In this document: piece by piece, positions 1 through 8,935 of the stretch
Layout of the letters: each line of letters starts with the position of its first letter
How positions within the stretch are numbered: the first letter of the stretch is position 1
NCBI RefSeq assembly: GCF_002923755.1
Contig: NZ_PGFZ01000003.1
Coordinates: 313,356 to 377,355 of the forward strand
Length of the DNA stretch: 64,000 nt
Source of the DNA: Methylovulum psychrotolerans
GTDB lineage: Bacteria > Pseudomonadota > Gammaproteobacteria > Methylococcales > Methylomonadaceae
Direction: 5' to 3'
Translations under genes and position numbers: made by a program
Notes under the pieces: generated by a model
The model's database searches: none
What the model was told of the DNA's origin: nothing
Seen by the model: the letters and a program-made list of their open reading frames with translations, nothing else

Positions 1-555
1 TCGTATGCGTGGGGCGATGATACGCCGGAAGGCAAGCCGCGTGAGGCGGTGGTTAACCAGCTTTGTCATGCAGCGGAGGCACGGGGTATTCATATCCTGA
101 GGGATAAGGGTGATTTAAAATTCGGCGATCAGCTATCGGCGTTTATGGGACGCATCGCCCAAGGCGATAGGGTGTTTGTGATCCTCAGTGATAAGTATCT
201 GAAATCCGCTAACTGCATGTATGAATTGTTTGAGATTTGGCGCACTAGCCGTCATGATAACGCCGAGGCCTTACAGCGGGTACGGCTGTTCAGCACGGAT
301 TGTGCGCGGATTTTTTCGGCGTTGGATAGGGTAAATTATGCGATATATTGGCGGCAGCAACATAACGCGCTGCAAGCGGTGATTAGCGAACACGGCGCGG
401 CAGTGTTAGGCGAGACCGATTTCCGCCAATTTAAGTTAATGGATGATTTTGCCCGGCATATCGGCGATATATTGGCGGCTTGCGCCGATACCATCCACGC
501 GCGAAAGTTTGAAGATTTGATCGCTTATGGCTTTGATGACCCCCATGATGAGTAA
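1..555 (+). CDS. TIR-domain protein, 5' end outside window
   Basis: The reading frame is open from base 1, so the true start lies upstream; a GTG at 49 is internal. The first visible residues (SYAWGDD) match the beta-A strand that opens a bacterial TIR domain. The segment continues with a GDRVFVILSDKYL strand and a CMYELFEIW motif holding the Glu expected at the TIR catalytic position. Bacterial TIR domains cleave NAD+ or make signalling nucleotides, usually in anti-phage defence; that role is inferred from the family. About 185 residues are visible and nothing beyond the TIR fold is recognisable, so any sensor domain would have to lie upstream or be absent. The next gene begins 9 bases later on the same strand, so the two may be co-transcribed. 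Confidence 0.8.
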   Translation, partial: SYAWGDDTPEGKPREAVVNQLCHAAEARGIHILRDKGDLKFGDQLSAFMGRIAQGDRVFVILSDKYLKSANCMYELFEIWRTSRHDNAEALQRVRLFSTDCARIFSALDRVNYAIYWRQQHNALQAVISEHGAAVLGETDFRQFKLMDDFARHIGDILAACADTIHARKFEDLIAYGFDDPHDE

Positions 556-564
556 AACCTAACC

Positions 565-1443
565 ATGCCCAGCAAATACCTTAACCCTTACACCGATTTC
601 GGTTTTAAAAAGCTGTTCGGCGAAGAAGCCAGCAAAGATTTGTTGGTGGATTTTTTAAACCAACTGTTGCCGCCCCAGCACCAAGTGGCGGAGCTGAGCT
701 TTAAGAACCCCGAAAAAATCCCCGGCACGGCGAAAGAGCGCAAGGCGATTTTTGACATTTACTGTAAGAACGTCAATGGCGAGCAGTTTATCGTCGAGAT
801 GCAGAAAGCCAAGGTGAAGTTTTTCAAAGACCGTTCGCTGTTTTACTCGACCTTCCCAATTAAGAACCAAGCCCAAAAAGGCGGCTGGTCGTTCAGGCTG
901 TTGCCCGTATACATGATCGCCATTTTGGATTTTGTCTATGACGAACAGGAAGAGGTCGCCAAGTTCCGCCGCGATGTTTGCCTGAAAGACCAAGACGGCG
1001 ATGTCTTTTACGACAAGCTGCATTTTAAGTTCCTGCAAATGCCCTTGTTTAACAAGCAGGCGCATGAGTTGGTGACGCATTTTGACAAGTGGCTGTATTT
1101 TCTTAAAAATCTGGAGAACTTCGACCATATCCCCGCGATACTTAACGAGCCGATTTTCCAAAAAGGTTTTGAGATTGCCGAATTGGCACGTCTAAAGACC
1201 AAACTGCTCAACGACTACCGCCAAAGCTCGCTGGATTATTGGGAAATGAAAAACGTGAGGGATGCGTCGTTTGAAGACGGATTTCTGGCTGGTATTAGGA
1301 TCGCTAAGGAAAAAACCCTTACGGAAAGCGGAGGAGAGAGAAGCGAAGCCATCGCCAAAATGATGCTGGCAGAGGGAGAACCCTTGGACAAAATCATCAA
1401 ATATACCCAACTGTCAGCCGAGCAGATTAAGGCTTTGGAGTAG
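565..1443 (+). CDS. Rpn-family recombination-promoting nuclease / PD-(D/E)XK transposase-like protein
   Basis: The 292-residue product opens with YLNPYTDFGFKKLFG, the hallmark of the Rpn / PDDEXK_2 family. An acidic core follows: IFDIYCKN with its Asp, then FIVEMQKAK carrying the E-x-Q/K active-site pattern of PD-(D/E)XK nucleases. The C-terminal third is helical and charged and ends with a short helix-turn region (LDKIIKYTQLSAEQIKALE) typical of these proteins. Family members are DNA endonucleases that raise RecA-independent recombination and are common in mobile or defence regions. It lies 9 bases after the TIR gene. Length is normal and the ORF is intact. Confidence 0.85.
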   Translation: MPSKYLNPYTDFGFKKLFGEEASKDLLVDFLNQLLPPQHQVAELSFKNPEKIPGTAKERKAIFDIYCKNVNGEQFIVEMQKAKVKFFKDRSLFYSTFPIKNQAQKGGWSFRLLPVYMIAILDFVYDEQEEVAKFRRDVCLKDQDGDVFYDKLHFKFLQMPLFNKQAHELVTHFDKWLYFLKNLENFDHIPAILNEPIFQKGFEIAELARLKTKLLNDYRQSSLDYWEMKNVRDASFEDGFLAGIRIAKEKTLTESGGERSEAIAKMMLAEGEPLDKIIKYTQLSAEQIKALE

Positions 1444-1716
1444 CTTAGGAATGTGTATAAGTAGGTGTGCATATATCTTTTAACATTTAAAATTGTTATC
1501 TCTGTAACCCCCTCCCAACCTCCCCCTTGCCAGGGGGAGGGGCTTTTGCCCCTCATTTTCGCCTGTTCGACGAGGAAGATGCCCCCTCCCCTGCGAAGGG
1601 CGACTGCACGGATGCAGGAGGTAGAGCAACGCAAGGAGCGGTTGCCGAGAGGGCTGGGGTGGGGTTGAATTCGCAAATGTTAAAAGAGATATGCATACCT
1701 ACCTACTTAAATTAAT
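1444..1716. repeat. GC-rich dispersed repeat, family A copy 1, with inverted ends
   Basis: This intergenic block has imperfect inverted ends: AAGTAGGTGTGCATATATC on the left, and the reverse complement of a closely similar sequence on the right, each followed inward by TTTTAACATT. The centre is a set of C-rich/G-rich hairpins (CCTCCCCCTTGCCAGGGGGAGG and CTCCCCTGCGAAGGG). Related blocks occur near 15.0, 16.0/17.5, 24.0 and 26.4 kb. Unlike those copies, this one carries an extra 50 bp at 1601-1650 inside the second hairpin. ORFs drawn through it on either strand are not credible genes. Confidence 0.8.
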
Positions 1717-1777
1717 TTCGCCAACAACTTAATGAGCAAGTTTTTCATAAAACCCGCCCCCCAAATTTTACGCAAAA

Positions 1778-1807
1778 AAAAGCCCAAACCCGAAGGTTTG
1801 GGCTTTT
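1778..1807. terminator. Bidirectional hairpin terminator
   Basis: A perfect stem (AAAGCCCAAACC, three-base loop, then its complement) is flanked by an A run on one side and a T run on the other. It can therefore act as an intrinsic terminator in both directions. It lies downstream of the STAS-protein gene transcribed from the minus strand. Confidence 0.85.
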
Positions 1808-1870
1808 TACCCTAAGCGATGTAAAGCCTTAAGAGGCCATCCTTAGCGGACAGCCTCAAAAGCTCAAGCG

Positions 1871-3001
1871 TCAGCCGCGATAACGGTCATAAACCATTTG
1901 CAGCATTTGCACTTCGCCTTCTTCGGGCTTGCTCCAGCCTTGGATTTGGATGTCCTGCAAAATTTGCTTGCCTTGGTCATCTTCGGTCATGGCGGTGAGG
2001 ATTTCGCCTAATGCTTCGGCTTGGTTTTGTATATGCGGGGCGACCAAGAACAAATGGCAGGCGAAGTCGGTTTGGCTTTCGTCCAATTTGCGGACGCTGT
2101 TTTTACTGAACGAAGACAGGCCTTCGTAAGTCTTTTTCAGCATAAACGCCAGGTCGGCTTTTTTCCGAATTAACGTCTGCAAGGCTTTAATTTCATTGCC
2201 TGAAAAATCAAAGGTCAATTTTGACGAATCCAGGCCGTTCTCATCGCACAAAAAGCGTCCTAGCAGATAGACAAAGCTGCTTTCGGTGGCGGTACTGACG
2301 CAGACATTGGCGTAGTCGGCCAAGGTGCGGGTATCGTCGGAACGGGTCAAGATCACCACTTCGTCGGCTTCCGAGGAAGGGCGCATCACGGGGATAAAGC
2401 CGTGCCGCTTAATCATTAACGACGCTTCAAACGGTTTGGCAAACAGCAGGTCGGTGCTGTCCGGGTTTGGCGTGTCCACTGTTTGCTCAAAGTGGATGGC
2501 TTTTTTCATGCGCCGTTGCAAATAGGTATTGAGCAAATACCAGCCCGTCAGTTGTTGGCCGGACTGCATACTGGCGACAAAATTGAGCTTGTCGCTGGCG
2601 ACATGGGCTACTGGCGCAGCGGCTTTGATTTCGACATGGCGGGGCGGCTCTGGATTGATGCTTTCAGCCGTACCAGCGGCGGCAGCGCCTTCGGTTTTGA
2701 TAAAACGCCCCAAGCCGGTAATTTTAAAGAGCATACTGACCATGCGGTCGAGGTTTTGCACTTCAATGCGGGTTTTTTGCTTTTCCCAATTTTCAAAGAC
2801 TTTTAATAATAACGACAAGCCCATTGAATTGACCCGTTCCACTTGGCTGAAATCTAACAGCACATAAGAATTGGCGGGAATTTGCGTTAAAGAACCCAGC
2901 ATTGTATCGGCGTGGGCATCAATCGCTCCGACTAAGTTAAAGGTAAAGTTGTTGTTGTCGCCAGCGATTTGCTTAATGGTAAAATTATTGTTCATGCTCA
3001 T
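1871..3001 (-). CDS. STAS-domain anti-anti-sigma-like protein fused to a PhnD-type substrate-binding domain
   Basis: The product has 376 residues. Residues 1-105 are a STAS domain of the SpoIIAA type, with the phosphorylatable Ser59 in the VNSMGLSLLLK motif. After a linker, residues about 140-376 resemble the phosphate/phosphonate-type periplasmic binding protein fold (DLLFAKPFEASLMIKRHGF, then ADLAFMLKKTYEGL), but no signal peptide precedes it, so the domain must be cytoplasmic. The start ATG lies 4 bases after the upstream phosphatase gene, whose stop codon overlaps the ribosome-binding site. The pair should form a partner-switching module in which the neighbour's phosphatase and kinase domains set the phosphorylation of Ser59. 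The fused binding-like domain could sense a ligand or act as a protein-binding platform; that part is inference. Confidence 0.75.
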   Translation of the reverse strand: MSMNNNFTIKQIAGDNNNFTFNLVGAIDAHADTMLGSLTQIPANSYVLLDFSQVERVNSMGLSLLLKVFENWEKQKTRIEVQNLDRMVSMLFKITGLGRFIKTEGAAAAGTAESINPEPPRHVEIKAAAPVAHVASDKLNFVASMQSGQQLTGWYLLNTYLQRRMKKAIHFEQTVDTPNPDSTDLLFAKPFEASLMIKRHGFIPVMRPSSEADEVVILTRSDDTRTLADYANVCVSTATESSFVYLLGRFLCDENGLDSSKLTFDFSGNEIKALQTLIRKKADLAFMLKKTYEGLSSFSKNSVRKLDESQTDFACHLFLVAPHIQNQAEALGEILTAMTEDDQGKQILQDIQIQGWSKPEEGEVQMLQMVYDRYRG

Positions 3002-3005
3002 GGGT

Positions 3006-5702
3006 TTACGCTCCTACAGGGTATGCGGCTTCATATTCAGTATGATAGATGAACTGAATGCCGGAATCGACGGCCATATCAATGGGGTTGTTTACATCCC
3101 ATAAGGTTGTCACCTGCGTGCGTTTTTGCGGATGGACACGGATTTGCAGATAATCGGACAAACGCCACATCATATACAGGCCGACACCGCCGACCCCGGC
3201 TTCCACGCCATTTTCCATCGCATGGGCGATATTTCTTAAGAATACCCCAGGAGTCAATGTCCCCCAGTTATCGGTAATCATCAAACCTAATAAGCCGTCG
3301 GCCAAGGCAATATCGATACGCACTTCTTCGTGCGCGGACAATTCGCGGGATTCGCCTTTGCTGTAGTAAGCCACCCCTTTACCGTCGCGTGGCGCGGCAT
3401 AGAGGCTGTTTTCGGTCATTTCGTCGAGGATCACCATCAGCGCTTCGATATGGTCTTTCGGCAAATTGCCTTGGTCGTTCAGCCACGAGAAAATCTCTTC
3501 GGTGATGAAGGCCTTGTCTTCGGTATGGGTCAGATGGAATTGGCGGTATTGCGGTTGTCCGGGCATCAGCGCGTACAAGTCATCGTCAGCCGATTCATGG
3601 TGCTGGTTGAGCAAATGTTCCCAGCCTAAGCGTTGGCAGAAATCATCATTTTTCGGCAAGATCCGGCAAATGCCGTCTTGGCTGAAACGGGTCAGCAGGT
3701 CGGAATAGCCCTGTTCGGCCAAGAACACCACATATTCTTTGGAAATCCGTGGGATAGGGTGTTCGCCTTGGCGGTAGAAGCCTTCGGAGATACGGATGAT
3801 GTCACTGACATCGGTGTTGGTTTGGGCAGATTGGCTGACCCGGTCAGTATGGCTGATGACCACAATGGTGATGTCATCAGTATACGCCGTGCCCCGGCAA
3901 TGTACGCGTAAGGCATCCATCAGGATGTTACGCAGTTCTTCAGGGTCTTCAACATCGTAATTGGCGTTCAGTAAGAATTCCAAACGGTCATAGCCGAACG
4001 GCTCGCCGCTGGGGGATTCTTCTTCGACCAAACCGTCGGTGTATAAGAACAGTTTGTCGCCGACGTTCAGGGTCATTTCGACAGCGGACTGCAAATAATC
4101 CGAATCTAAGCTTTTACCTAAAGGTAAGCCGGACGCTTCAATCATTTCCCAGTGTTGGGCATCTTTACGCAACAGGTACGGTAAAACGTGACCCGCGTTG
4201 GCGAACACTAAGCGGCCACTACGCGCATCTAAGCTCAAACAGGCCATGGTCATCAGCAAGGATTGCTGGGCGGTCGCCTGCATGTTGATGTTAAGCGAGT
4301 TTAAGATTTCGCCAGGGTTGGTGAAGCCTTCATGGATCAGCGGATAGACACCCGCTTTGGCCGCGCCCACCATCGTACCTGCCGCCACACCGTGGCCGCT
4401 CACGTCACCGATGAACAGGATGCTATGGTGGCCACCGACTTTATAATAGTCGTAATAGTCGCCGCCTACCTCGCTGGAGGTCAGCAGGTTTGCCACCCCG
4501 GCCAGACCGGGCAGGGCAATGATAGGTTGGGGCAAGATTGAACGTTGCAATGTCGCGGCCAAGTTGACCTCGCCTTGCAGACGGTCGGACAATTGCGCCA
4601 ATTCGGCGTTGGCTTGTTTGACTTGCAGTTCGGCCTCTTTACGCTCGGTAATGTCAAGGCCGGTCGCCAAGAACATCAGCGGCGTGCCGTGCGAGTCGGT
4701 AATGATGGTCGGGTTCCAGATAATGTTAAGCAAGTCGCCGGTACTGATACGCATCAGGGTTTCGATAGAATCGGCATATTGCACCTCGCCGGACATCATA
4801 TCCGCGAACAGCTTACGCAGTTCGGTTTGGTCATGTGCGGGGATGAACTGCTCGAAAAAGTCATGGCCCTTAATTTCTTCTTCCGACCAGCCGCTGTTCT
4901 CTTCGGCGTAATGGTTGAACAGCACCACCTGGGCATTGGCATCCAAGCCGATAATCAAGGCTTGAGTCGTGTTAATCACGTTATCCGCAAAGGCTTTTTC
5001 TTGGCGCATCTTAACCGCGCTGTCTTTCAGTTTTAATACCAGCGGTTGCAGCAGCAAGGTGCCTACCATGATTAACGAGGCCAAGGAAATGGCGAACATC
5101 ATGTGTTGTTTGCTGGCGGTGATACCGATCATCATCTCGCTTTGGCGTTGGTAAATCGAGCTGGCTTTGCCAATCTCTTCCAGCAACCGTGGCGATAAGG
5201 TGTAGAGCAGGGTTTTCAGCTCAGGATCGTCAGGGGTAAGATGGGTGGCGGAGCGTCTGTACAAGTCCCTGACCGTGGTCAGGTAGGTGCGCATTTGCGG
5301 GTCCAGCGGCTTGGGGTTATCGAAGTAAATCAAACGCAGGTCTTGCGACAAAGTACCCGGAACGTGGACAAGACGGTCGCCCTCACGGATATAACGGTCA
5401 CCGGCAATCAGCGAGGCGTGGTTTTGGTCGATTTGGGTCAGGTTGGAAATGATTTTGGCATCGATGCGGCGGATTTCATTGGCATCGGTCAAATAAATTT
5501 TTTCGATCAGCAATAAGTTGATGTCCTCAACCAACTGACCTTGCTCCGTACTCATTTTAACCAGACGGGCATTACCTTCTTGGCTACGGATATCGGTGAT
5601 AAGAACCATATAAGTGACGGTGGCCACGGCCCCGAGCACTAATAAAACCGTTGCGTATTGGTCGGCAATGCGACCAATAAATCGTCGAAATAGCTCTTGC
5701 AT
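3006..5702 (-). CDS. Membrane PAS-SpoIIE phosphatase with C-terminal HATPase (anti-sigma kinase) domain
   Basis: The product has 898 residues. A transmembrane helix near residues 17-35 and a second near 200-218 bracket a periplasmic sensor region. A PAS domain (about 235-360) ends in the usual DITERKEAE linker, followed by a coiled coil. A PP2C-type SpoIIE phosphatase domain (about 385-620) carries GGDYYDYY and FIGDVSGHGVAAG, the metal-binding acidic motifs. The C-terminal part has a GHKL/HATPase_c ATPase (N-box LDEMTENSLYAA, then GVGGVGLYMMWRL). Such proteins both dephosphorylate and phosphorylate STAS antagonists. The STAS gene follows 4 bases downstream. This is the first gene of that two-gene unit; its own promoter should lie in the gap upstream. 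Confidence 0.85.
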   Translation of the reverse strand: MQELFRRFIGRIADQYATVLLVLGAVATVTYMVLITDIRSQEGNARLVKMSTEQGQLVEDINLLLIEKIYLTDANEIRRIDAKIISNLTQIDQNHASLIAGDRYIREGDRLVHVPGTLSQDLRLIYFDNPKPLDPQMRTYLTTVRDLYRRSATHLTPDDPELKTLLYTLSPRLLEEIGKASSIYQRQSEMMIGITASKQHMMFAISLASLIMVGTLLLQPLVLKLKDSAVKMRQEKAFADNVINTTQALIIGLDANAQVVLFNHYAEENSGWSEEEIKGHDFFEQFIPAHDQTELRKLFADMMSGEVQYADSIETLMRISTGDLLNIIWNPTIITDSHGTPLMFLATGLDITERKEAELQVKQANAELAQLSDRLQGEVNLAATLQRSILPQPIIALPGLAGVANLLTSSEVGGDYYDYYKVGGHHSILFIGDVSGHGVAAGTMVGAAKAGVYPLIHEGFTNPGEILNSLNINMQATAQQSLLMTMACLSLDARSGRLVFANAGHVLPYLLRKDAQHWEMIEASGLPLGKSLDSDYLQSAVEMTLNVGDKLFLYTDGLVEEESPSGEPFGYDRLEFLLNANYDVEDPEELRNILMDALRVHCRGTAYTDDITIVVISHTDRVSQSAQTNTDVSDIIRISEGFYRQGEHPIPRISKEYVVFLAEQGYSDLLTRFSQDGICRILPKNDDFCQRLGWEHLLNQHHESADDDLYALMPGQPQYRQFHLTHTEDKAFITEEIFSWLNDQGNLPKDHIEALMVILDEMTENSLYAAPRDGKGVAYYSKGESRELSAHEEVRIDIALADGLLGLMITDNWGTLTPGVFLRNIAHAMENGVEAGVGGVGLYMMWRLSDYLQIRVHPQKRTQVTTLWDVNNPIDMAVDSGIQFIYHTEYEAAYPVGA

Positions 5703-6279
5703 CGCGACTTACTCCTCTTAATTTTATTATTGTTAGTTATATTTATTATGTTGCCGAGCCTGTAATAGCGGCTCCCAACACTATTACTGCGTGGGTCTCG
5801 GCTATTTGCATTAACTGCTTTAATCAGGTTATAGACGCAATTAGTTTACACCTTATCCACAAGAAATGCGTTAGAAAAATCACCCTAAAAGCCTGTGCAG
5901 AAGTTGAATATACTGGCAATGTCTAAATATGCCCGATATTCCCTTAAAAGGTAATAGATATTGGCCCGATAGCAAAAGGCAGGTGCAGGGATTCTAAAGC
6001 GCAGGCCTAAAAATAAGCGGCAACGGCTGCCTGTTGGTGGCGGAATACGCGCTTAAGCGACAGGATATAGGGGAGGGGCAGACCGTAAAAAAACAGCAAC
6101 GGCCATTAACCATAAAAAAGTAAGGGTAGCGAAAGGCTTGTGGATTTTTAGGTAGGGACACAGTGGCTGTAATCGGGCGGGGCAAACCGAAAAGCCGCCC
6201 CGCCTTAGGTCACGATGTAACCAGACCACTGACAGTTAGGTTACATCAAGGTTTGGTAAGGCGTAGTGACGCTTGGCAA
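5703..6279. other. 577-bp intergenic region with no supported gene
   Basis: The right-hand gene (slyD) points toward this gap and the left-hand one points away from it, so it should hold the promoter of the phosphatase/STAS unit and the end of the slyD transcript. A GC hairpin (GGCGGGGC, then GCCCCGCC) lies near 6176-6205. Short ORFs here have no recognisable protein character. I see no RNA gene. Confidence 0.5.
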
Positions 6280-6759
6280 TTAATGGTCGCAACCTGCGCC
6301 ATGGATATGCCCGTGCGCCATTTCTTCATGGCTGGCAGGGCGCACATCCATGACTTCCACGTCAAAAATTAAGGCCATACCCGCCAGCGGATGGTTGCCG
6401 TCGATGGTGATGTCGTCGCCTTCAACCTGAACGACCGTCACAATGCCGGGGCCGGCGCTGACATCGGCGTGGAACTGCATACCGACTTCAACGGTGTCAA
6501 TGCCTTCAAACATGGCCCGTGGGATGACTTGGACGCGGTCTTCTTCAAATTCGCCATAGGCATTTTCGGCTTCAATGCGGACTTTGAAGGTATCGCCAAC
6601 CGCTTTGCCTTGCATAGCTTGCTCAAGGCCGGAAATGATATTGCCACCCCCGTGTAAATAAACTAACGGCTCACCGTCCGCCGAACTGTCGATGACTTCG
6701 CCTTCGTCATTGGTCAGCGTGTAGTGGATAGAAACAGCCATATTGTCAGCAACTTGCAT
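6280..6759 (-). CDS. slyD: FKBP-type peptidyl-prolyl cis-trans isomerase SlyD
   Basis: The SlyD architecture is present: an FKBP half (VSIHYTLTNDEGEVIDSS), the inserted flap domain (NAYGEFEEDRVQVIPRAMF), the returning FKBP strands (HPLAGMALIFDVEV) and a His-rich tail (HEEMAHGHIHGAGCDH) that binds nickel in relatives. It assists proline-limited folding and metallochaperone work in the cytoplasm. I start it at the ATG at 6759 (MQVADNMAVS) because AGG lies about 8 bases upstream; an ATG at 6792 would add 11 uncharacteristic residues. The tail is shorter than in E. coli SlyD. Confidence 0.9.
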   Translation of the reverse strand: MQVADNMAVSIHYTLTNDEGEVIDSSADGEPLVYLHGGGNIISGLEQAMQGKAVGDTFKVRIEAENAYGEFEEDRVQVIPRAMFEGIDTVEVGMQFHADVSAGPGIVTVVQVEGDDITIDGNHPLAGMALIFDVEVMDVRPASHEEMAHGHIHGAGCDH

Positions 6760-6840
6760 GATAAAACCTATTGGGTCATTAAAAAGGCACATATCATATA
6801 GATTTACGGGGGGTTTGTCTGAAAAAAGTGTCCTGGTCGC

Positions 6841-7167
6841 TTACGAATAACGCGGCACCGAGCTGTCGCAATACAGCGACCAGGCATCAATGCCGCCTTG
6901 CAGGTTGGTGATGTCGGGAAAACCGGCATCGGCTAAAAAATGCGCGGCGCGTTGGCTGCGCATCCCATGGTGGCAAATCACTACAATCGCTTGCTTGGCA
7001 TCCAGTTCATAGATGTGTTGGGGCAGTTGGTTTAAGGAAATACGCACGCTGCCGTCGATTCTGGCGTATTTGAATTCATAATCTTCCCGGACATCCAGCA
7101 AGAACAGCGGCTCGCCTTTCTCTAGTCTGGCTTTTAGTTCGAGTGCGGTAAGGGTTTTGACAGTCAT
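6841..7167 (-). CDS. Single-domain rhodanese sulfurtransferase
   Basis: The 108-residue product is one rhodanese module with the active-site loop CHHGMRSQ (catalytic Cys), preceded by the LFLLDVREDYEF strand. Single-domain rhodaneses of this kind accept sulfane sulfur as a cysteine persulfide and pass it on; the physiological acceptor cannot be read from the sequence. The start lies 5 bases downstream of the aminotransferase stop on the same strand, so the two are very probably co-transcribed. Confidence 0.9.
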   Translation of the reverse strand: MTVKTLTALELKARLEKGEPLFLLDVREDYEFKYARIDGSVRISLNQLPQHIYELDAKQAIVVICHHGMRSQRAAHFLADAGFPDITNLQGGIDAWSLYCDSSVPRYS

Positions 7168-7172
7168 GGCGG

Positions 7173-8339
7173 TTATCCTTTGGTAATGAAGTGTTGCAGA
7201 CGCTGCATAGCGACAGCCATTTTATCGGTAGTTGTGGTATAGGCAAAACGTAAATGTTGCCGGGCGTTGTGGGTGCCGAAATCTTTGCCGGGGGTGATTG
7301 CCACCGCTTCTTGCTCCAGCAAGTCCAAAGCGAATTGGAAGCTGTCATCGGTAAAGCGTGAAGCGTCGGCGTAAATATAAAACGCGCCTTCCGGTTTGAC
7401 CGGAATGCGAAAGCCTAAATCCAGTAAATGCGTGTACAAAAAATCCCGGCGCACCGCCAGTTCGGCGCGGCGGCGTTCCAATTCGGCGCGGGTGTCGGGG
7501 CTAAACGCCGCCAGCGAGGCATATTGCGAATGTGTGGAGGTGGCGATGAAAATATTTTGTGCCAATTTTTCGGCGGCGGCAACAAAATCCTCCGGCACCA
7601 CCAGCCAACCGATACGCCAGCCGGTCATGCCGAAGTATTTGGAGAAGCTGTTAATGACAAACACTTCGTCGCTATAGTGCAGGGCGGTGGTGGCGGGCTG
7701 TCCGTAGGTCAAGCCGTGGTATATTTCATCGGAATAAAAACAGCCGCCCAAGCTGTTGACGGTGGCAATGGCCGCTTGCAGCGCGTCGGGGGCAATTAAT
7801 GTCCCGGTCGGGTTGGACGGTGAGGCAATCAACACGCCCTTGCTGTTAGGCCGCCATTGCGCTTGGATTTGCGCGGCACTCAATTGGTAGGCACTGTCGG
7901 CACCGACGGGCAAGGTGCGTGGGATAGCGCCGAACAAGGCGGCAAAATTGCTGTTACAGGGATAACAGGGATCAGCCATCAGCAGTTCCTCGCCTGGGTT
8001 CAAACTAATCCCTAAGGCCAGCAAAAACGCCCCTGACGCGCCAGGGGTAATAAAGATACGCTCCGGGGCGACCGTTACGCCGTGCTGCTGCCGATAAAAA
8101 TCGGCGATGTGCTGGCGCAACGCGGGTAAGCCCGCCGCCGGGGTATATTTTACCTCGCCGGTTTGCAGTAAGGCGATGCCTGCGGCGACGATGCCGGGCG
8201 GGGTCGGGAAGTCCGGTTCGCCGATTTCCATGTGGATGACATCCCTGCCTTCGGCCTGCAATTGTTGCGCCCGTTTTAGTATCGCCATCACATAAAAGGC
8301 TGAAATGTCTAGCATCCTCGTTGCGGTTTCTTTGCTCAT
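7173..8339 (-). CDS. PLP-dependent class I/II aminotransferase
   Basis: This 388-residue fold-type I aminotransferase has the substrate-domain motif MEIGEPDFPTP, the PLP-phosphate region PGASGAFLLALG, the ASPSNPTGT loop and the Schiff-base Lys in NSFSKYFGMTGWRIGW. It belongs to the AspC/Ald-like group; the exact amino donor cannot be told from sequence. Length is normal. It precedes the rhodanese gene, and the dksA gene diverges from it about 107 bases away, so that gap should hold two back-to-back promoters. Confidence 0.88.
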   Translation of the reverse strand: MSKETATRMLDISAFYVMAILKRAQQLQAEGRDVIHMEIGEPDFPTPPGIVAAGIALLQTGEVKYTPAAGLPALRQHIADFYRQQHGVTVAPERIFITPGASGAFLLALGISLNPGEELLMADPCYPCNSNFAALFGAIPRTLPVGADSAYQLSAAQIQAQWRPNSKGVLIASPSNPTGTLIAPDALQAAIATVNSLGGCFYSDEIYHGLTYGQPATTALHYSDEVFVINSFSKYFGMTGWRIGWLVVPEDFVAAAEKLAQNIFIATSTHSQYASLAAFSPDTRAELERRRAELAVRRDFLYTHLLDLGFRIPVKPEGAFYIYADASRFTDDSFQFALDLLEQEAVAITPGKDFGTHNARQHLRFAYTTTTDKMAVAMQRLQHFITKG

Positions 8340-8446
8340 CGTCTCAGGAAAGGTGAAAAAATGCCGATGATACCAATAATCCTTGCTAACGGCCTGCTAT
8401 TCTGCTAAAAATGCGCGGTTTTATTTAATTTTGTAGGAGTTTATGG

Positions 8447-8881
8447 ATGGCTACTGGTTCTAACGTGGTTGCGTCGCCTTTTACCTTTAAGCCTTATGTG
8501 CCAGCAGAAGGCGAAGAGTACATGAATGAAGCCCAATTAAAACATTTTGAGGCTATCTTAAAAAACTGGAAAGCGGAATTGATGCAAGGTGTCGACCGCA
8601 CGGTCAACCACATGCAGGACGATGCCGCCAATTTTCCTGACCCTAACGACCGTGCCACCCAAGAGTCCGAATTCAGCTTAGAATTGCGTACCCGTGACCG
8701 TGAGCGCCGCCTGATCAAGAAAATTGACGATGCCCTGAAAGAAATCGAATCGGGCGATTATGGTTACTGCGAGTCTTGCGGTATCGAAATCGGCATCCGC
8801 CGCCTCGAAGCACGGCCTACGGCAACCTTGTGTATCGATTGCAAAACCTTGGACGAAATTCGCGAAAAACAAATGGGCTAA
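8447..8881 (+). CDS. dksA: RNA polymerase-binding transcription factor DksA
   Basis: The 144-residue protein has a coiled coil with the acidic tip motif DPNDRATQE (the two Asp residues that reach into the polymerase secondary channel) and a C-terminal C4 zinc finger (CESCG, 18 residues, CIDC). It acts with ppGpp to tune rRNA and amino-acid promoters. A GTAGGAG ribosome-binding site precedes the ATG. The dksA-gluQ neighbourhood is conserved in gammaproteobacteria; here one extra gene sits between them. Confidence 0.96.
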   Translation: MATGSNVVASPFTFKPYVPAEGEEYMNEAQLKHFEAILKNWKAELMQGVDRTVNHMQDDAANFPDPNDRATQESEFSLELRTRDRERRLIKKIDDALKEIESGDYGYCESCGIEIGIRRLEARPTATLCIDCKTLDEIREKQMG

Positions 8882-8935
8882 ACCTTCGGGCCGTCCTAAA
8901 GCCTTTTACCCGCCGTATTTTGAGGGTGTCTGATC

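Noticed and set aside
1465-1715. ORFs of 60-150 codons across the GC-rich repeats
   Set aside because: They run through hairpin repeats on both strands, change with each copy and have no protein character.
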